A stretch of DNA of 64,000 nt from DASSUW01 sp963844405 (GTDB lineage Bacteria > Actinomycetota > Thermoleophilia > Solirubrobacterales > Solirubrobacteraceae). Each line of letters starts with the position of its first letter. Positions within the stretch are counted from its first letter, which is position 1. Below the pieces are notes generated by a model. It was given only the letters and a program-made list of their open reading frames with translations. It did no database searches and had not been told where the DNA came from. Of the stretch, positions 34,038-42,489 are shown one piece after another. The stretch lies in the NCBI GenBank assembly GCA_963844405.1, contig CAWJNZ010000007.1, positions 558,001 through 622,000 on the forward strand, read 5' to 3'. The translations under genes and the position numbers were made by a program.

Positions 34038-35098
34038 GCACAACGGCCCTCGAGCCGACCTCCGAGCCGCCGCCGACACAGCTCGACGAGCGGCTTGCGA
34101 GGGTCTCGTTCCTCACCAAGCTGCTGCAGCGACCCGAGCTCGGCGCCATGATCGGCGCCGGGGTCGTCCTGATCTTCTTCGCCGTCACGGCGGAGCGGTT
34201 CTTGACGCTCTCCGGCGTGGCGCGCTGGACCGACGTGGCCTCGACGCTGGGCATCATGGCCGTCGCCGTCGCGCTGCTCATGATCGGCGGCGAGTTCGAC
34301 CTCTCGGCCGGCGTCATGACCGGCTCGACGGGCCTCTTCATGGGCGTCCTCGCCACCGAGGTCGGGATGAACGTGTGGCTCGCGATCGTGCTGACGTTCG
34401 CCTTCGCCGCGAGCATCGGGTTCCTCAACGGCTTCATGGTCATGAAGACCGGGCTTCCGAGCTTCATCGTCACCCTCGCCACGCTGTTCGTGCTCCAGGG
34501 CGTGAACCTCGGCGTCACGAAGGCGATCACCGGCACGGTACGCGTGAGCGGACTGCGCGACGCCGCGGGGTTCGAGAGCGCTCAGCGGATCTTCGCGAGC
34601 GACTTCTGGTCGCCGCACAACTTCCGCATCAGCGTGGTCTGGTGGATCGTGATCACGGCCCTCGCCACGTGGGTGCTGTCGCGCACCCGCGTGGGCAACT
34701 GGATCTTCGGCGTGGGCGGCGACAAGGTCGCCGCCCGCAACGTCGGCGTGCCGGTGAGCCGAGTCAAGATCGGGCTGTTCATGACGACCTCGATGGCCGC
34801 GGCGCTGGTGGGCATCATGGTCGCGCTGCGGCTCGGCGGCGTGCAGGCCGGCCAGGGCATCGGCGAGGAGTTCACGTACATCATCGCCGCGGTGGCTGGC
34901 GGCTGCCTGCTCACGGGCGGCTTCGGCTCGGCGATCGGCGCCTCGATGGGCGCGCTGATCATCGGGATGACGTTCATCGGGATCCAGTTCAGCGGCTGGA
35001 ACACGGACTGGCGGTTCCTGTTCCTCGGCGTGATCCTGTTCGCCGCCGTGCTCGTCAACACGTACGTCCGCCGGCGGGCGGAGGGGGCACGGTCATGA
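34034..35098 (+). CDS. ABC transporter permease (RbsC-like) for inositol/sugar
   Basis: A 354-aa membrane protein with the BPD_transp_2 pattern. Hydrophobic helices include MIGAGVVLIFFAVTAERFLT, LGIMAVAVALLMIGGEFDLS (the conserved GEFDLSAG), LPSFIVTLATLFVLQGVNLG, and the cytoplasmic loop GGDKVAARNVGVPVSRVK, which contacts the ATPase, then AAVAGGCLLTGGFGSAIGAS. ATGA overlaps lie at both ends. Confidence 0.9.
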   Translation: MSTTALEPTSEPPPTQLDERLARVSFLTKLLQRPELGAMIGAGVVLIFFAVTAERFLTLSGVARWTDVASTLGIMAVAVALLMIGGEFDLSAGVMTGSTGLFMGVLATEVGMNVWLAIVLTFAFAASIGFLNGFMVMKTGLPSFIVTLATLFVLQGVNLGVTKAITGTVRVSGLRDAAGFESAQRIFASDFWSPHNFRISVVWWIVITALATWVLSRTRVGNWIFGVGGDKVAARNVGVPVSRVKIGLFMTTSMAAALVGIMVALRLGGVQAGQGIGEEFTYIIAAVAGGCLLTGGFGSAIGASMGALIIGMTFIGIQFSGWNTDWRFLFLGVILFAAVLVNTYVRRRAEGARS

Positions 35099-35874
35099 CG
35101 CCCCTGCTCGAGGTCCGCGACCTCTCGAAGTACTTCGGCAACGTCATCGCCCTGAAGGACGTCTCCACCGTGGTCAACGCCGGCCAGGTGACGTGCGTGC
35201 TCGGCGACAACGGCGCCGGCAAGTCGACGCTCATCAAGATCCTCTCGGGCGTGCACGAGCACAGCGAGGGCGAGATGCTGCTGGAGGGCTCCTCGATCCG
35301 CTTCTCGTCGCCGCGCGAGGCGAAGGAGGCCGGCATCGCCACCGTGTTCCAGGACCTGGCCACGGTGCCGCTGATGGCGATCTGGCGCAACTTCTTCCTC
35401 GGCTCGGAGCCGACGACCGGCAGCGGTCCGCTGCGCCGGATCGACATCAAGAAGGCCAAGTCGATCATGCGCGAGGAGATGGCCAAGATGGGCATCGACG
35501 TGCGCGACCCGGACCAGATGGTCGGCACGCTCTCGGGCGGCGAGCGGCAGGCGGTGGCGATCGCCCGCGCGGTCTACTTCGGGGCCAAGATGCTGATCCT
35601 CGACGAGCCGACGTCGGCGCTCGGGGTCAAGCAGTCGGGCGTCGTGCTCCGGTACATCGTGCAGGCGCGCAACCGCGGCCTGGGCGTCATCTTCATCACC
35701 CACAACCCGCACCACGCCTACCCGGTGGGCGACCGCTTCGTGGTCCTCAACCGCGGCAAGATGCTCGGGGCCTGGGACAAGGGCGGCATCAGCCGCGACG
35801 AGCTGGTGCGGATGATGGCCGGCGGCGCCGAGCTCGAGCAGCTCACCCACGAGCTGGAGCGGGTGACGGCATGA
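35095..35874 (+). CDS. ABC transporter ATP-binding protein (single-domain, sugar type)
   Basis: A 259-aa ATPase with Walker A GDNGAGKST (37-45), Q-loop VFQDLATVPLM, signature TLSGGERQAVAIARAV and Walker B MLILDEPTSALGV with ITHNPHHAYP as H-loop. Only one nucleotide-binding domain is present, whereas RbsA-type partners have two in tandem; homodimerisation is expected, as in FrcA-like systems. It overlaps neighbours at both ends by ATGA. Confidence 0.9.
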   Translation: MTPLLEVRDLSKYFGNVIALKDVSTVVNAGQVTCVLGDNGAGKSTLIKILSGVHEHSEGEMLLEGSSIRFSSPREAKEAGIATVFQDLATVPLMAIWRNFFLGSEPTTGSGPLRRIDIKKAKSIMREEMAKMGIDVRDPDQMVGTLSGGERQAVAIARAVYFGAKMLILDEPTSALGVKQSGVVLRYIVQARNRGLGVIFITHNPHHAYPVGDRFVVLNRGKMLGAWDKGGISRDELVRMMAGGAELEQLTHELERVTA

Positions 35875-37064
35875 CCGGAGTTCAGCCTGCGCCCGCCGCC
35901 GAGGTCCTCGGCGGCGGGCAGCGGACCCGCATCGGCGTCGGCCTGATCGGCTTCGGCTGGCTCGGGCAGGCGCACACGCGGTCGCTGCTGCGCATCCCCA
36001 CGCTGTTCGCCGACCGCCCGTTCGAGACCGAGCTGGTGGTCTGCGCCGACAACGTGCCGGCGCGCCTCGACGAGGCGGTCGACTCGTTCGGCTACGCCGT
36101 CGGCACGCCCGACTGGCGCCGCGTCGTCGAGCACCCGGACGTCGACGTGGTGTTCATCACCGCGCCGAACATGCTCCACCTCGAGCTGATCGAGGCGGCC
36201 GCCGCGGCGGGCAAGGACATCTTCTGCGAGAAGCCGGTCGGCGGCACGCCGGAGCAGACCGAGCGCGCCGCCGAGCTGGCGCACGACGTCATCACCGGCG
36301 TGGGCTACAACTACCGCTGGGCGCCGCTCGTGCGCTACGCGGCGCAGCTGATCTCCGACGGGAGGCTCGGCGAGATCACCAACTACCGCGGGCGCTTCTT
36401 CTCGATGTACGGCAGCGACCCGCTCAACCCGCTGTCGTGGCGCTACCGGCTCGAGGAGGCCGGCCACGGGGCCTCGACGGACCTGCTCAGCCACGCGGTC
36501 GACCTCGCGCACATGCTGCTCGGGCCGATCGCGCGCGTGGTCGGGACGACCGAGACCTTCATCCGCGAGCGGCCGGTCACCGCCGCCGGCACGCACTACG
36601 GCCGCGGCAGCGCCGACGACCCGCGCGGCCCGGTCACCAACGAGGACTACGCGGGGATGCTGTGCGAGTTCGCCGGCGGGGCGCGCGGCACCTTCGAGGC
36701 GAGCCGCACGATCGTCGGGCCGGAGAGCCAGATGGCGTTCGAGGTCTACGGCACCAAGGGCGCGCTGAGCTGGAACCTCGAGCGTCTGAACGAGCTGCAG
36801 GTCTACCTCGCCGAGGACGAGCTCCACACCGGCTACCGGACCGTGTTCGGCGGCGACCGCTTCCCGTACCACGGCAGCTTCGTCCCCGGCAGCGCCAACG
36901 GCATCGGCTTCGAGGACCTCGTGGCGATCGAGGACTACGAGTTCATGCGCTCGGTCGCGGACCGCCGCCGGCACCGCCCCGGCTTCGAGGACGCGCTCGC
37001 GTTCGTGCGCGTGCAGGCGGCGCTGCTGGCGTCGGTGGAGTCCGGCCGCTGGGAGGACGTGTGA
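35871..37064 (+). CDS. Gfo/Idh/MocA family dehydrogenase
   Basis: A 397-aa NAD(P)-dependent oxidoreductase with a Rossmann N-terminus (GVGLIGFGWLGQAHTRSL), the cofactor/catalytic motif DIFCEKPVGGTPEQ, GVGYNYRWAPLVRYAAQLI and DLLSHAVDLAHMLLGP carrying the catalytic His region. It is distinct from IolG encoded next. In inositol operons extra members act on scyllo-inositol, other inositol isomers or sugar analogues (IolX/IolW-like), so a side-substrate role is likely. Coupled by ATGA upstream and GTGA downstream. Confidence 0.85.
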   Translation: MTGVQPAPAAEVLGGGQRTRIGVGLIGFGWLGQAHTRSLLRIPTLFADRPFETELVVCADNVPARLDEAVDSFGYAVGTPDWRRVVEHPDVDVVFITAPNMLHLELIEAAAAAGKDIFCEKPVGGTPEQTERAAELAHDVITGVGYNYRWAPLVRYAAQLISDGRLGEITNYRGRFFSMYGSDPLNPLSWRYRLEEAGHGASTDLLSHAVDLAHMLLGPIARVVGTTETFIRERPVTAAGTHYGRGSADDPRGPVTNEDYAGMLCEFAGGARGTFEASRTIVGPESQMAFEVYGTKGALSWNLERLNELQVYLAEDELHTGYRTVFGGDRFPYHGSFVPGSANGIGFEDLVAIEDYEFMRSVADRRRHRPGFEDALAFVRVQAALLASVESGRWEDV

Positions 37065-38056
37065 TCTCGAAGACCGCGACCCTCGGCATCGGCGTGATCG
37101 GCGTCGGCCGGATCGGCAGCATGCACGCCGAGCTGCTCTCCCGCCAGGTCCCCGGCGTGACGCTGGCCGCCGTGCACGACGCCAACCAGGAGGCGGCGGA
37201 GGCGATCGGCGTGCGCGCGTACAGCCTCGACGACCTGCTCGCCGACCCCGACGTCGACGCCGTGGCGATCTGCTCGAGCACCGAGACCCACGCCGACCTC
37301 ATCGTGGCCGCGGCGGCGGCCGGCAAGGCGATCTTCTGCGAGAAGCCGATCTCGCTGGAGCTCGCCGAGGTCGACCGCGCGCTCGCCGCCGTCGAGCGCG
37401 CCGGCGTCCCGTTCCAGATCGGCTTCAACCGCCGCTTCGACCCCGCCCACCAGGCCGTCCACGAGGCGGTCATGCGCGGCGAGGTCGGCGACCCGCAGCT
37501 CGTGCGCATCTCGAGCCGCGACCCGGCGCCGCCGCCGATGGAGTACGTGCGCGGCTCGGGCGGGATCTTCCTCGACATGACGATCCACGACTTCGACATG
37601 GCGCGCTACGTGACCGGCAGCGAGGTCGTCGAGGTCTTCGCGCGCGGCGCGGTGCGGGTCGACCCGGCGTTCGGCGACGCCGGCGACGTCGACACCGCAC
37701 TCGTCACGCTCGTGCACGAGAACGGCTGCCTGACGGCGATCGACAACAGCCGCCAGGCCGTCTACGGCTACGACCAGCGGGTGGAGGTCTTCGGGTCGCT
37801 CGGCATGGCGTCGTCGGAGAACCCGCTGGCGCACACGGCCGTCGTGCGCACGGCCAACGGCGGCAGCATGGCGGCCCTCCCCTACTTCTTCCTCGAGCGC
37901 TACATCCCGAGCTACCTGCGCGAGTGGGCGGCGTTCGCGGCCGCGGTGCGGGACGGCACGCCGACGCCGGTCTCGGGCGCCGACGCCCGCGCGCCGCTGG
38001 TGATCGGCCTCGCCGCCTGGCGCTCGCTCAGCGAGGGGAGGCCGGTCACCCTATGA
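37061..38056 (+). CDS. iolG: Inositol 2-dehydrogenase
   Basis: A 331-aa Gfo/Idh/MocA enzyme starting at GTG 37061. Motifs: LGIGVIGVGRIGSMHAELL (NAD), AIFCEKPISLELAEVD, PFQIGFNRRFDPAHQAV, and the inositol-dehydrogenase-type GGIFLDMTIHDFDMARYV with catalytic Asp/His. The AVYGYDQRVEVFGSLGM strand is typical of IolG. It oxidises myo-inositol to 2-keto-myo-inositol, the step before IolE. Confidence 0.9.
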   Translation: MISKTATLGIGVIGVGRIGSMHAELLSRQVPGVTLAAVHDANQEAAEAIGVRAYSLDDLLADPDVDAVAICSSTETHADLIVAAAAAGKAIFCEKPISLELAEVDRALAAVERAGVPFQIGFNRRFDPAHQAVHEAVMRGEVGDPQLVRISSRDPAPPPMEYVRGSGGIFLDMTIHDFDMARYVTGSEVVEVFARGAVRVDPAFGDAGDVDTALVTLVHENGCLTAIDNSRQAVYGYDQRVEVFGSLGMASSENPLAHTAVVRTANGGSMAALPYFFLERYIPSYLREWAAFAAAVRDGTPTPVSGADARAPLVIGLAAWRSLSEGRPVTL

Positions 38057-38889
38057 GGGCGTGGATCAGCGGCGGCTCGGGGTTCGTCGGGCGCCACCTC
38101 GTCGAGGCGTTCGACGAGGTCTGCGCGCCCTCGCACGCCGAGGTCGACGTGACCGATCCCGAGGCGGTGCGCCGGAGCGTCGACGCCTACGAGCCCGACG
38201 TGCTGGTCCACGCGGCGATCCTCAACGACTTCGGCCGGCTGGAGCGCGAGGGCTGGGCCGCCTACGTGGGCGCGACGCGCAACGTGGTCGAGGCGGCGGG
38301 CGGCGCGCACGTGATCCTCGTCTCGACCGACTGGGTGTTCGACGGCACCGCCGTGTCCGACGAGGCGACGCCGCCGAACCCGATCAACCTCTACGGGATG
38401 CTGAAGGCGGCGAGCGAGCAGGTGGTCGACACGGTCGCGCGCATCTCGGCGGTGCAGGGCGCCTCCGACGCGCCGCGCAGCCAGGACGCCGGCTTCGGCT
38501 ACTTCGTCGCCGCCCTGGTGCGCGCGCTGCGGGCGGGTGAGCGCTTCACTGTCTGGGAGAGCCGGCAGATCAACAACCTCGCCACGCCCACGCTGGCCTC
38601 CGACGCGGCGCGGCTGATCGCGCGCATCGCCGAGGGCGGCCACCGCGGGGTCTTCCACTGCTGCGGCGGCGAGTCGGTCTCCCGCCGCGAGCTCGCCCTG
38701 CGCACGGTGGAGGTCTTCGGCCTGGACGGCGACCTGATTGAGTGGGGACGGGCGCCGGAGCAGCCGTGGCCGGTGCCCTACGACACCCGGCTCGACGCCA
38801 CGGCCACCGCCGCCACCCTCGACGTCGAGCTGCCCGATCTCGACGACCAGCTGCGCAGGCTGGAGAGGAGCCTCAGTTGCACGACCTGA
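38053..38889 (+). CDS. Extended SDR / dTDP-4-dehydrorhamnose-reductase-like protein
   Basis: A 278-aa Rossmann protein: MRAWISGGSGFVGRHLVEAF (GxxGxxG), DVLVHAAILNDFGRLERE, VILVSTDWVFDGTAV, and the catalytic YxxxK as LYGMLKAASEQVVD. It is closest to the RmlD-type substrate-binding family. It is not part of the canonical inositol pathway, yet it is locked between iolG and iolC by overlaps. It may feed another cyclitol or sugar (for example a deoxy- or amino-inositol) into the pathway; this is inference. Confidence 0.75.
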   Translation: MRAWISGGSGFVGRHLVEAFDEVCAPSHAEVDVTDPEAVRRSVDAYEPDVLVHAAILNDFGRLEREGWAAYVGATRNVVEAAGGAHVILVSTDWVFDGTAVSDEATPPNPINLYGMLKAASEQVVDTVARISAVQGASDAPRSQDAGFGYFVAALVRALRAGERFTVWESRQINNLATPTLASDAARLIARIAEGGHRGVFHCCGGESVSRRELALRTVEVFGLDGDLIEWGRAPEQPWPVPYDTRLDATATAATLDVELPDLDDQLRRLERSLSCTT

Positions 38890-39809
38890 TCACCATGGGC
38901 CGCGTCGGCGTCGACCTCTACCCCGAGCAGATCGGGGTCTCGCTGGCCGAGGTGCAGACGTTCGCCAAGTCGCTCGGCGGCAGCGCCACCAACGTGGCGG
39001 TCGCCGCGTCCCGGCTCGGCCACCGCGCGGCGGTGATCACCAAAGTCGGCGACGACCCCTTCGGCCCGTACATCCGCGGGGCGCTCCAGGGCTTCGGCGT
39101 CGACGACCGCTTCGTCGGCACCCACCCGACGCTGCGCACGCCGGTCGTGTTCTGCGAGATCCACCCGCCCGACGACTTCCCGCTGCTCTTCTACCGCGAG
39201 CCGCAGGCGCCGGACATGACGCTCACCGCCGAGGAGCTCGACCTCGACGCCATCCGCGCCGCCCGCGTGTTCTGGACCACCGGCACGGGGCTGTCGGCGG
39301 AGCCGAGCAGGACCGCCACGCTGGCCGCGCTGGAGGCGCGTGACGGCGGCATCACCGTCCACGATCTCGACCACCGGCCGCAGTTCTGGGCCGACGAGTC
39401 GGAGGCCGGCCACTGGGCGCGCGCCGCGCTCAAGCACGCCACCGTGGCGGTCGGCAACCGCGACGAGGTGGCGGTCGCCGTGCGCACGCGCGACCCGTAC
39501 GCGGCGTCCGCGCACCTGCTCGACCTCGGCGTGGAGATCGCCATCGTCAAGCGCGGGCCGGAGGGCGTGCTCGCGCGCACGCGCGACGAGCTGGTGGAGG
39601 TCGAGCCGGTGCCGGTCGACGTGGTGTGCGGGCTCGGCGCCGGCGACGCCTTCGGCGGCGCGCTCGTGCACGGCCTGCTGAGCGGCTGGCCGCTCGAGCG
39701 CACGATCCGCCTGGCCAACGCCGCGGGCGCGTACGTGGCCGCGCGGCTCGCGTGCGCCGACGCGATGCCGGCGCTGGAGGACATAGAACCGCAGGAGGTG
39801 CGGACATGA
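38877..39809 (+). CDS. iolC: 5-dehydro-2-deoxygluconokinase
   Basis: A 310-aa PfkB-family kinase. TTG 38877 is chosen because GGAGAGGAG lies at 38861-38869; ATG 38895 is inside the first strand (ITMGRVGVDLYPEQIGVSL). Family features: FAKSLGGSATNVAVAASRLG, AAVITKVGDDPFG, VVFCEIHPPDDFPLLFYREP and the catalytic CGLGAGDAFGGALVHGL with the base Asp. It phosphorylates 5-dehydro-2-deoxygluconate. It lacks the C-terminal DUF2090 aldolase-like extension seen in some IolC proteins. Confidence 0.9.
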   Translation: MHDLITMGRVGVDLYPEQIGVSLAEVQTFAKSLGGSATNVAVAASRLGHRAAVITKVGDDPFGPYIRGALQGFGVDDRFVGTHPTLRTPVVFCEIHPPDDFPLLFYREPQAPDMTLTAEELDLDAIRAARVFWTTGTGLSAEPSRTATLAALEARDGGITVHDLDHRPQFWADESEAGHWARAALKHATVAVGNRDEVAVAVRTRDPYAASAHLLDLGVEIAIVKRGPEGVLARTRDELVEVEPVPVDVVCGLGAGDAFGGALVHGLLSGWPLERTIRLANAAGAYVAARLACADAMPALEDIEPQEVRT

Positions 39810-41689
39810 GGCTGACCGTCGCCCAGGCGCTGGTGCGCTTCCTCGCCGTACAGGAGATCGAGCGCGACGGCGAGCGCCACCGCTTCTTCGCCGGCTGCTT
39901 CGGGATCTTCGGCCACGGCAACCTCGCCGGTCTCGGCCAGGCGCTGCAGCAGCACCAGGAGCTCCTCCCCTTCCACCAGGCGCGCAACGAGCAGGCGATG
40001 GTGCACCTCGCCGCGGGCTACGCGCGCCAGCGCAACCGGCTCGGCGCCTACGCGTGCACGACCTCGGTCGGCCCCGGCGCGACGAACATGGTCACCGGCG
40101 CCGCGCTGGCCACCGTCAACCGGCTGCCCGTGCTGCTGCTCCCGGGCGACACCTTCGCCACCCGCGCGCCGCACCCCGTGCTCCAGCAGCTCGAGGCGCC
40201 GCACGACGCCACGCTCTCCGTCAACGACTGCTTCAAGCCGGTCTCGCGCTTCTTCGACCGCATCGAGCGGCCCGAGCAGCTGGTGACCGCCGCGCTCGAG
40301 GCGCTGCGCGTCCTGACCGACCCCGCCGAGACCGGCGCCGTCACGCTCGCGCTGCCGGAGGATGTGCAGACCGAGGCGGTCGAGGTCCCGGACGCGTTCC
40401 TCGAGCCGCGCGTGTGGACGGTCTACCGGCGCCCGCCGGCGCGCGAGGCGCTGGCCCGGGCGACCGAGCTCGTGCGCTCGGCGAAGCGGCCGCTGATCGT
40501 GGCCGGCGGCGGCGTCATCTACAGCGAGGCGACCGACGCGCTCGCCGCCTTCGTCGACGCCGCGGGCATCCCGGTCGCCGAGACGCAGGCGGGGCGCGGC
40601 TCGCTGCGCTCCGACCACCCGCTGTGCCTGGGCGCGATCGGCGCGACCGGCACCGCGGCCGCCAACCGCCTGGCGCGCGAGGCCGACCTGGTCATCGGCA
40701 TCGGCACGCGCTGGAGCGACTTCACGACCGCCTCGAACTCCGCATTCCAGGATCCCGGCGTGCGGTTCGTCAACGTAAACGTGGCCGGCTTCGATGCCGC
40801 CAAGCGGAGCGCCCTCGCCGTCGAGGCCGACGCCCAGCTCGCGCTCGAGGCGTTGCTGGAGGCGGGGCTCGAAGCCCCGAGCTCGTGGCGCGAGCGCGCG
40901 GCCGACGAGTCCGCCGCCTGGGCGGCCGAGGTCGAGCGCCTCGTCACCGCCGGGCATGCGCCGCTCCCCAGCCAGGCCGAGGTCATCGGCGCGGTCAACG
41001 ACGCCGCGGGCGAGACCGGCGTCGTGGTGTGCGCGGCCGGTTCGATGCCCGGCGACCTCCACAAGCTGTGGCGGGCGCGCGACCCCAAGGGCTACCACGT
41101 GGAGTACGGCTACTCGTGCATGGGCTACGAGATCCCGGGCGGCATGGGCGCCAAGCTCGCGGCGCCCGAGCGCGAGGTGTTCGTGATGATCGGCGACGGC
41201 TCGTACCTGATGCTGCCGGGCGAGCTGCCGACCGCCGTCGCCGAGGGCATCAAGCTCGTGATCGTGCTGGTCCAGAACCACGGCTACGCGTCGATCGGCG
41301 CGCTCTCGCGCTCGGTGGGCTCGGCCGGCTTCGGCACCCGCTACGACTCGCGCCCGAGCACCAGCGACGACGACCCTGCCGAGCCGCTGGCCATCGACCT
41401 CGCCGCCAACGCCGAGTCGCTCGGCACGCGCGTGATCCGAGCGCGGACGATCGAGGACGTGCGGGCCGGGCTGCTCGAGGCGCGCGCGGCCGACGGGCCG
41501 GTCGTCGTCCACGTCGAGGTCGACCGCTACGCGGGCGTGCCGAGCTACGACAGCTGGTGGGACGTGCCGGTCGCCGAGATCTCGACCGACGCGTCGGTGC
41601 AGGGCGCGCGCGCCGAGTACGAGCGGGCGCGGCGGGCGCAGCGCCAGTACGTCGCCGCGCCGCGCGACCCGTCCGTCGTGGCGCCATGA
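39806..41689 (+). CDS. iolD: 3D-(3,5/4)-trihydroxycyclohexane-1,2-dione hydrolase
   Basis: A 627-aa thiamin-diphosphate enzyme that opens the ring of the IolE product. N-terminal RLTVAQALVRFLAVQEIERD and FAGCFGIFGHGNLAGLGQAL are IolD-specific. The catalytic Glu lies in HQARNEQAMVHLAAGYAR. The C-terminal ThDP motif is MIGDGSYLMLPGELPTAV to VIVLVQNHGYASIGALSRSV (GDG...N). ATG 39806 follows GCAGGAGGTG. Confidence 0.95.
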   Translation: MRLTVAQALVRFLAVQEIERDGERHRFFAGCFGIFGHGNLAGLGQALQQHQELLPFHQARNEQAMVHLAAGYARQRNRLGAYACTTSVGPGATNMVTGAALATVNRLPVLLLPGDTFATRAPHPVLQQLEAPHDATLSVNDCFKPVSRFFDRIERPEQLVTAALEALRVLTDPAETGAVTLALPEDVQTEAVEVPDAFLEPRVWTVYRRPPAREALARATELVRSAKRPLIVAGGGVIYSEATDALAAFVDAAGIPVAETQAGRGSLRSDHPLCLGAIGATGTAAANRLAREADLVIGIGTRWSDFTTASNSAFQDPGVRFVNVNVAGFDAAKRSALAVEADAQLALEALLEAGLEAPSSWRERAADESAAWAAEVERLVTAGHAPLPSQAEVIGAVNDAAGETGVVVCAAGSMPGDLHKLWRARDPKGYHVEYGYSCMGYEIPGGMGAKLAAPEREVFVMIGDGSYLMLPGELPTAVAEGIKLVIVLVQNHGYASIGALSRSVGSAGFGTRYDSRPSTSDDDPAEPLAIDLAANAESLGTRVIRARTIEDVRAGLLEARAADGPVVVHVEVDRYAGVPSYDSWWDVPVAEISTDASVQGARAEYERARRAQRQYVAAPRDPSVVAP

Positions 41690-42432
41690 CCCTCGTCACG
41701 CGCGCGCCGGTCACCCCCGAGTCGGCCGGCTGGTCCTACGTGGGCTTCGAGGTCGCGCGCGGTCCGTTCGAGCGGTCCACGGGTGGCGAGGAGCTCTGCC
41801 TCGTCGTCCTGTCGGGAACCTGCACCGTGCGCAGCGAGCACGGGACATGGCAGCTCGGCGGCCGCCCCGACCCGTTCTCCGGCCTCCCCGACGCCGCCTA
41901 CCTGCCGCCGCGCACCGGGTACGCCGTCGAGGGCGAGGCCGAGGTCGCGCTCTGCACCGCGCCCGCCGAGGTGGGCGCGCCGCCGCGGCCGCTCCCCGGC
42001 GACCGCATCGTCCCCGAGACGCGCGGCCACGGCGCCCACGAGCGGACGATCCACCCGATCCTCATGGCCGACGAGGCGGCCGCCGCCCTGCTCGTCTGCG
42101 AGGTCCTCACCCCGCCCGGCCACTGGTCGAGCTACCCGCCGCACAAGCACGACCGCGACGCCATGCCCGAGGAGTCCTTCCTCGAGGAGACCTACCACCA
42201 CCGCATCCGCCCGCCGCAGGGCTTCGCGCTCCAGCGCGTCTACACGGCCGACGGGTCGCTCGACGAGACGCTCGCCGTCCGCGACGGCGACACCGTCCTC
42301 GTCCCGCGCGGCTACCACACGGTCTCCGCCCCGCCCGGCTACGCCGTCTACTACCTCAACGTCATGGCCGGCCCGATCCGCGCCTGGGCCGTCGCCAACG
42401 ACCCCGACCACGAGTGGACGCTGACATCGTGA
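41686..42432 (+). CDS. iolB: 5-deoxy-glucuronate isomerase
   Basis: A 248-aa bicupin. Seen: GWSYVGFEVARGPFERSTGG, LPPRTGYAVEGEAEVALCTA, and the metal-binding cupin SSYPPHKHDRDAMPEESFLE followed by GDTVLVPRGYHTVSAPPGYA and YYLNVMAGP. It isomerises 5-deoxy-glucuronate to 5-dehydro-2-deoxygluconate, the IolC substrate. It is the last gene of the operon; iolA and iolJ are not in the window. Confidence 0.9.
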   Translation: MTLVTRAPVTPESAGWSYVGFEVARGPFERSTGGEELCLVVLSGTCTVRSEHGTWQLGGRPDPFSGLPDAAYLPPRTGYAVEGEAEVALCTAPAEVGAPPRPLPGDRIVPETRGHGAHERTIHPILMADEAAAALLVCEVLTPPGHWSSYPPHKHDRDAMPEESFLEETYHHRIRPPQGFALQRVYTADGSLDETLAVRDGDTVLVPRGYHTVSAPPGYAVYYLNVMAGPIRAWAVANDPDHEWTLTS

Positions 42433-42489
42433 CGGCTGGAGGGCTGGACAGGCGTGTGAAGGGAGCGTTACGGTCGGCCGGACGGACGC

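Noticed and set aside
39191..41512. 773-codon minus-strand frame over iolC and iolD
   Set aside because: Antisense of two strongly conserved genes; no domains.
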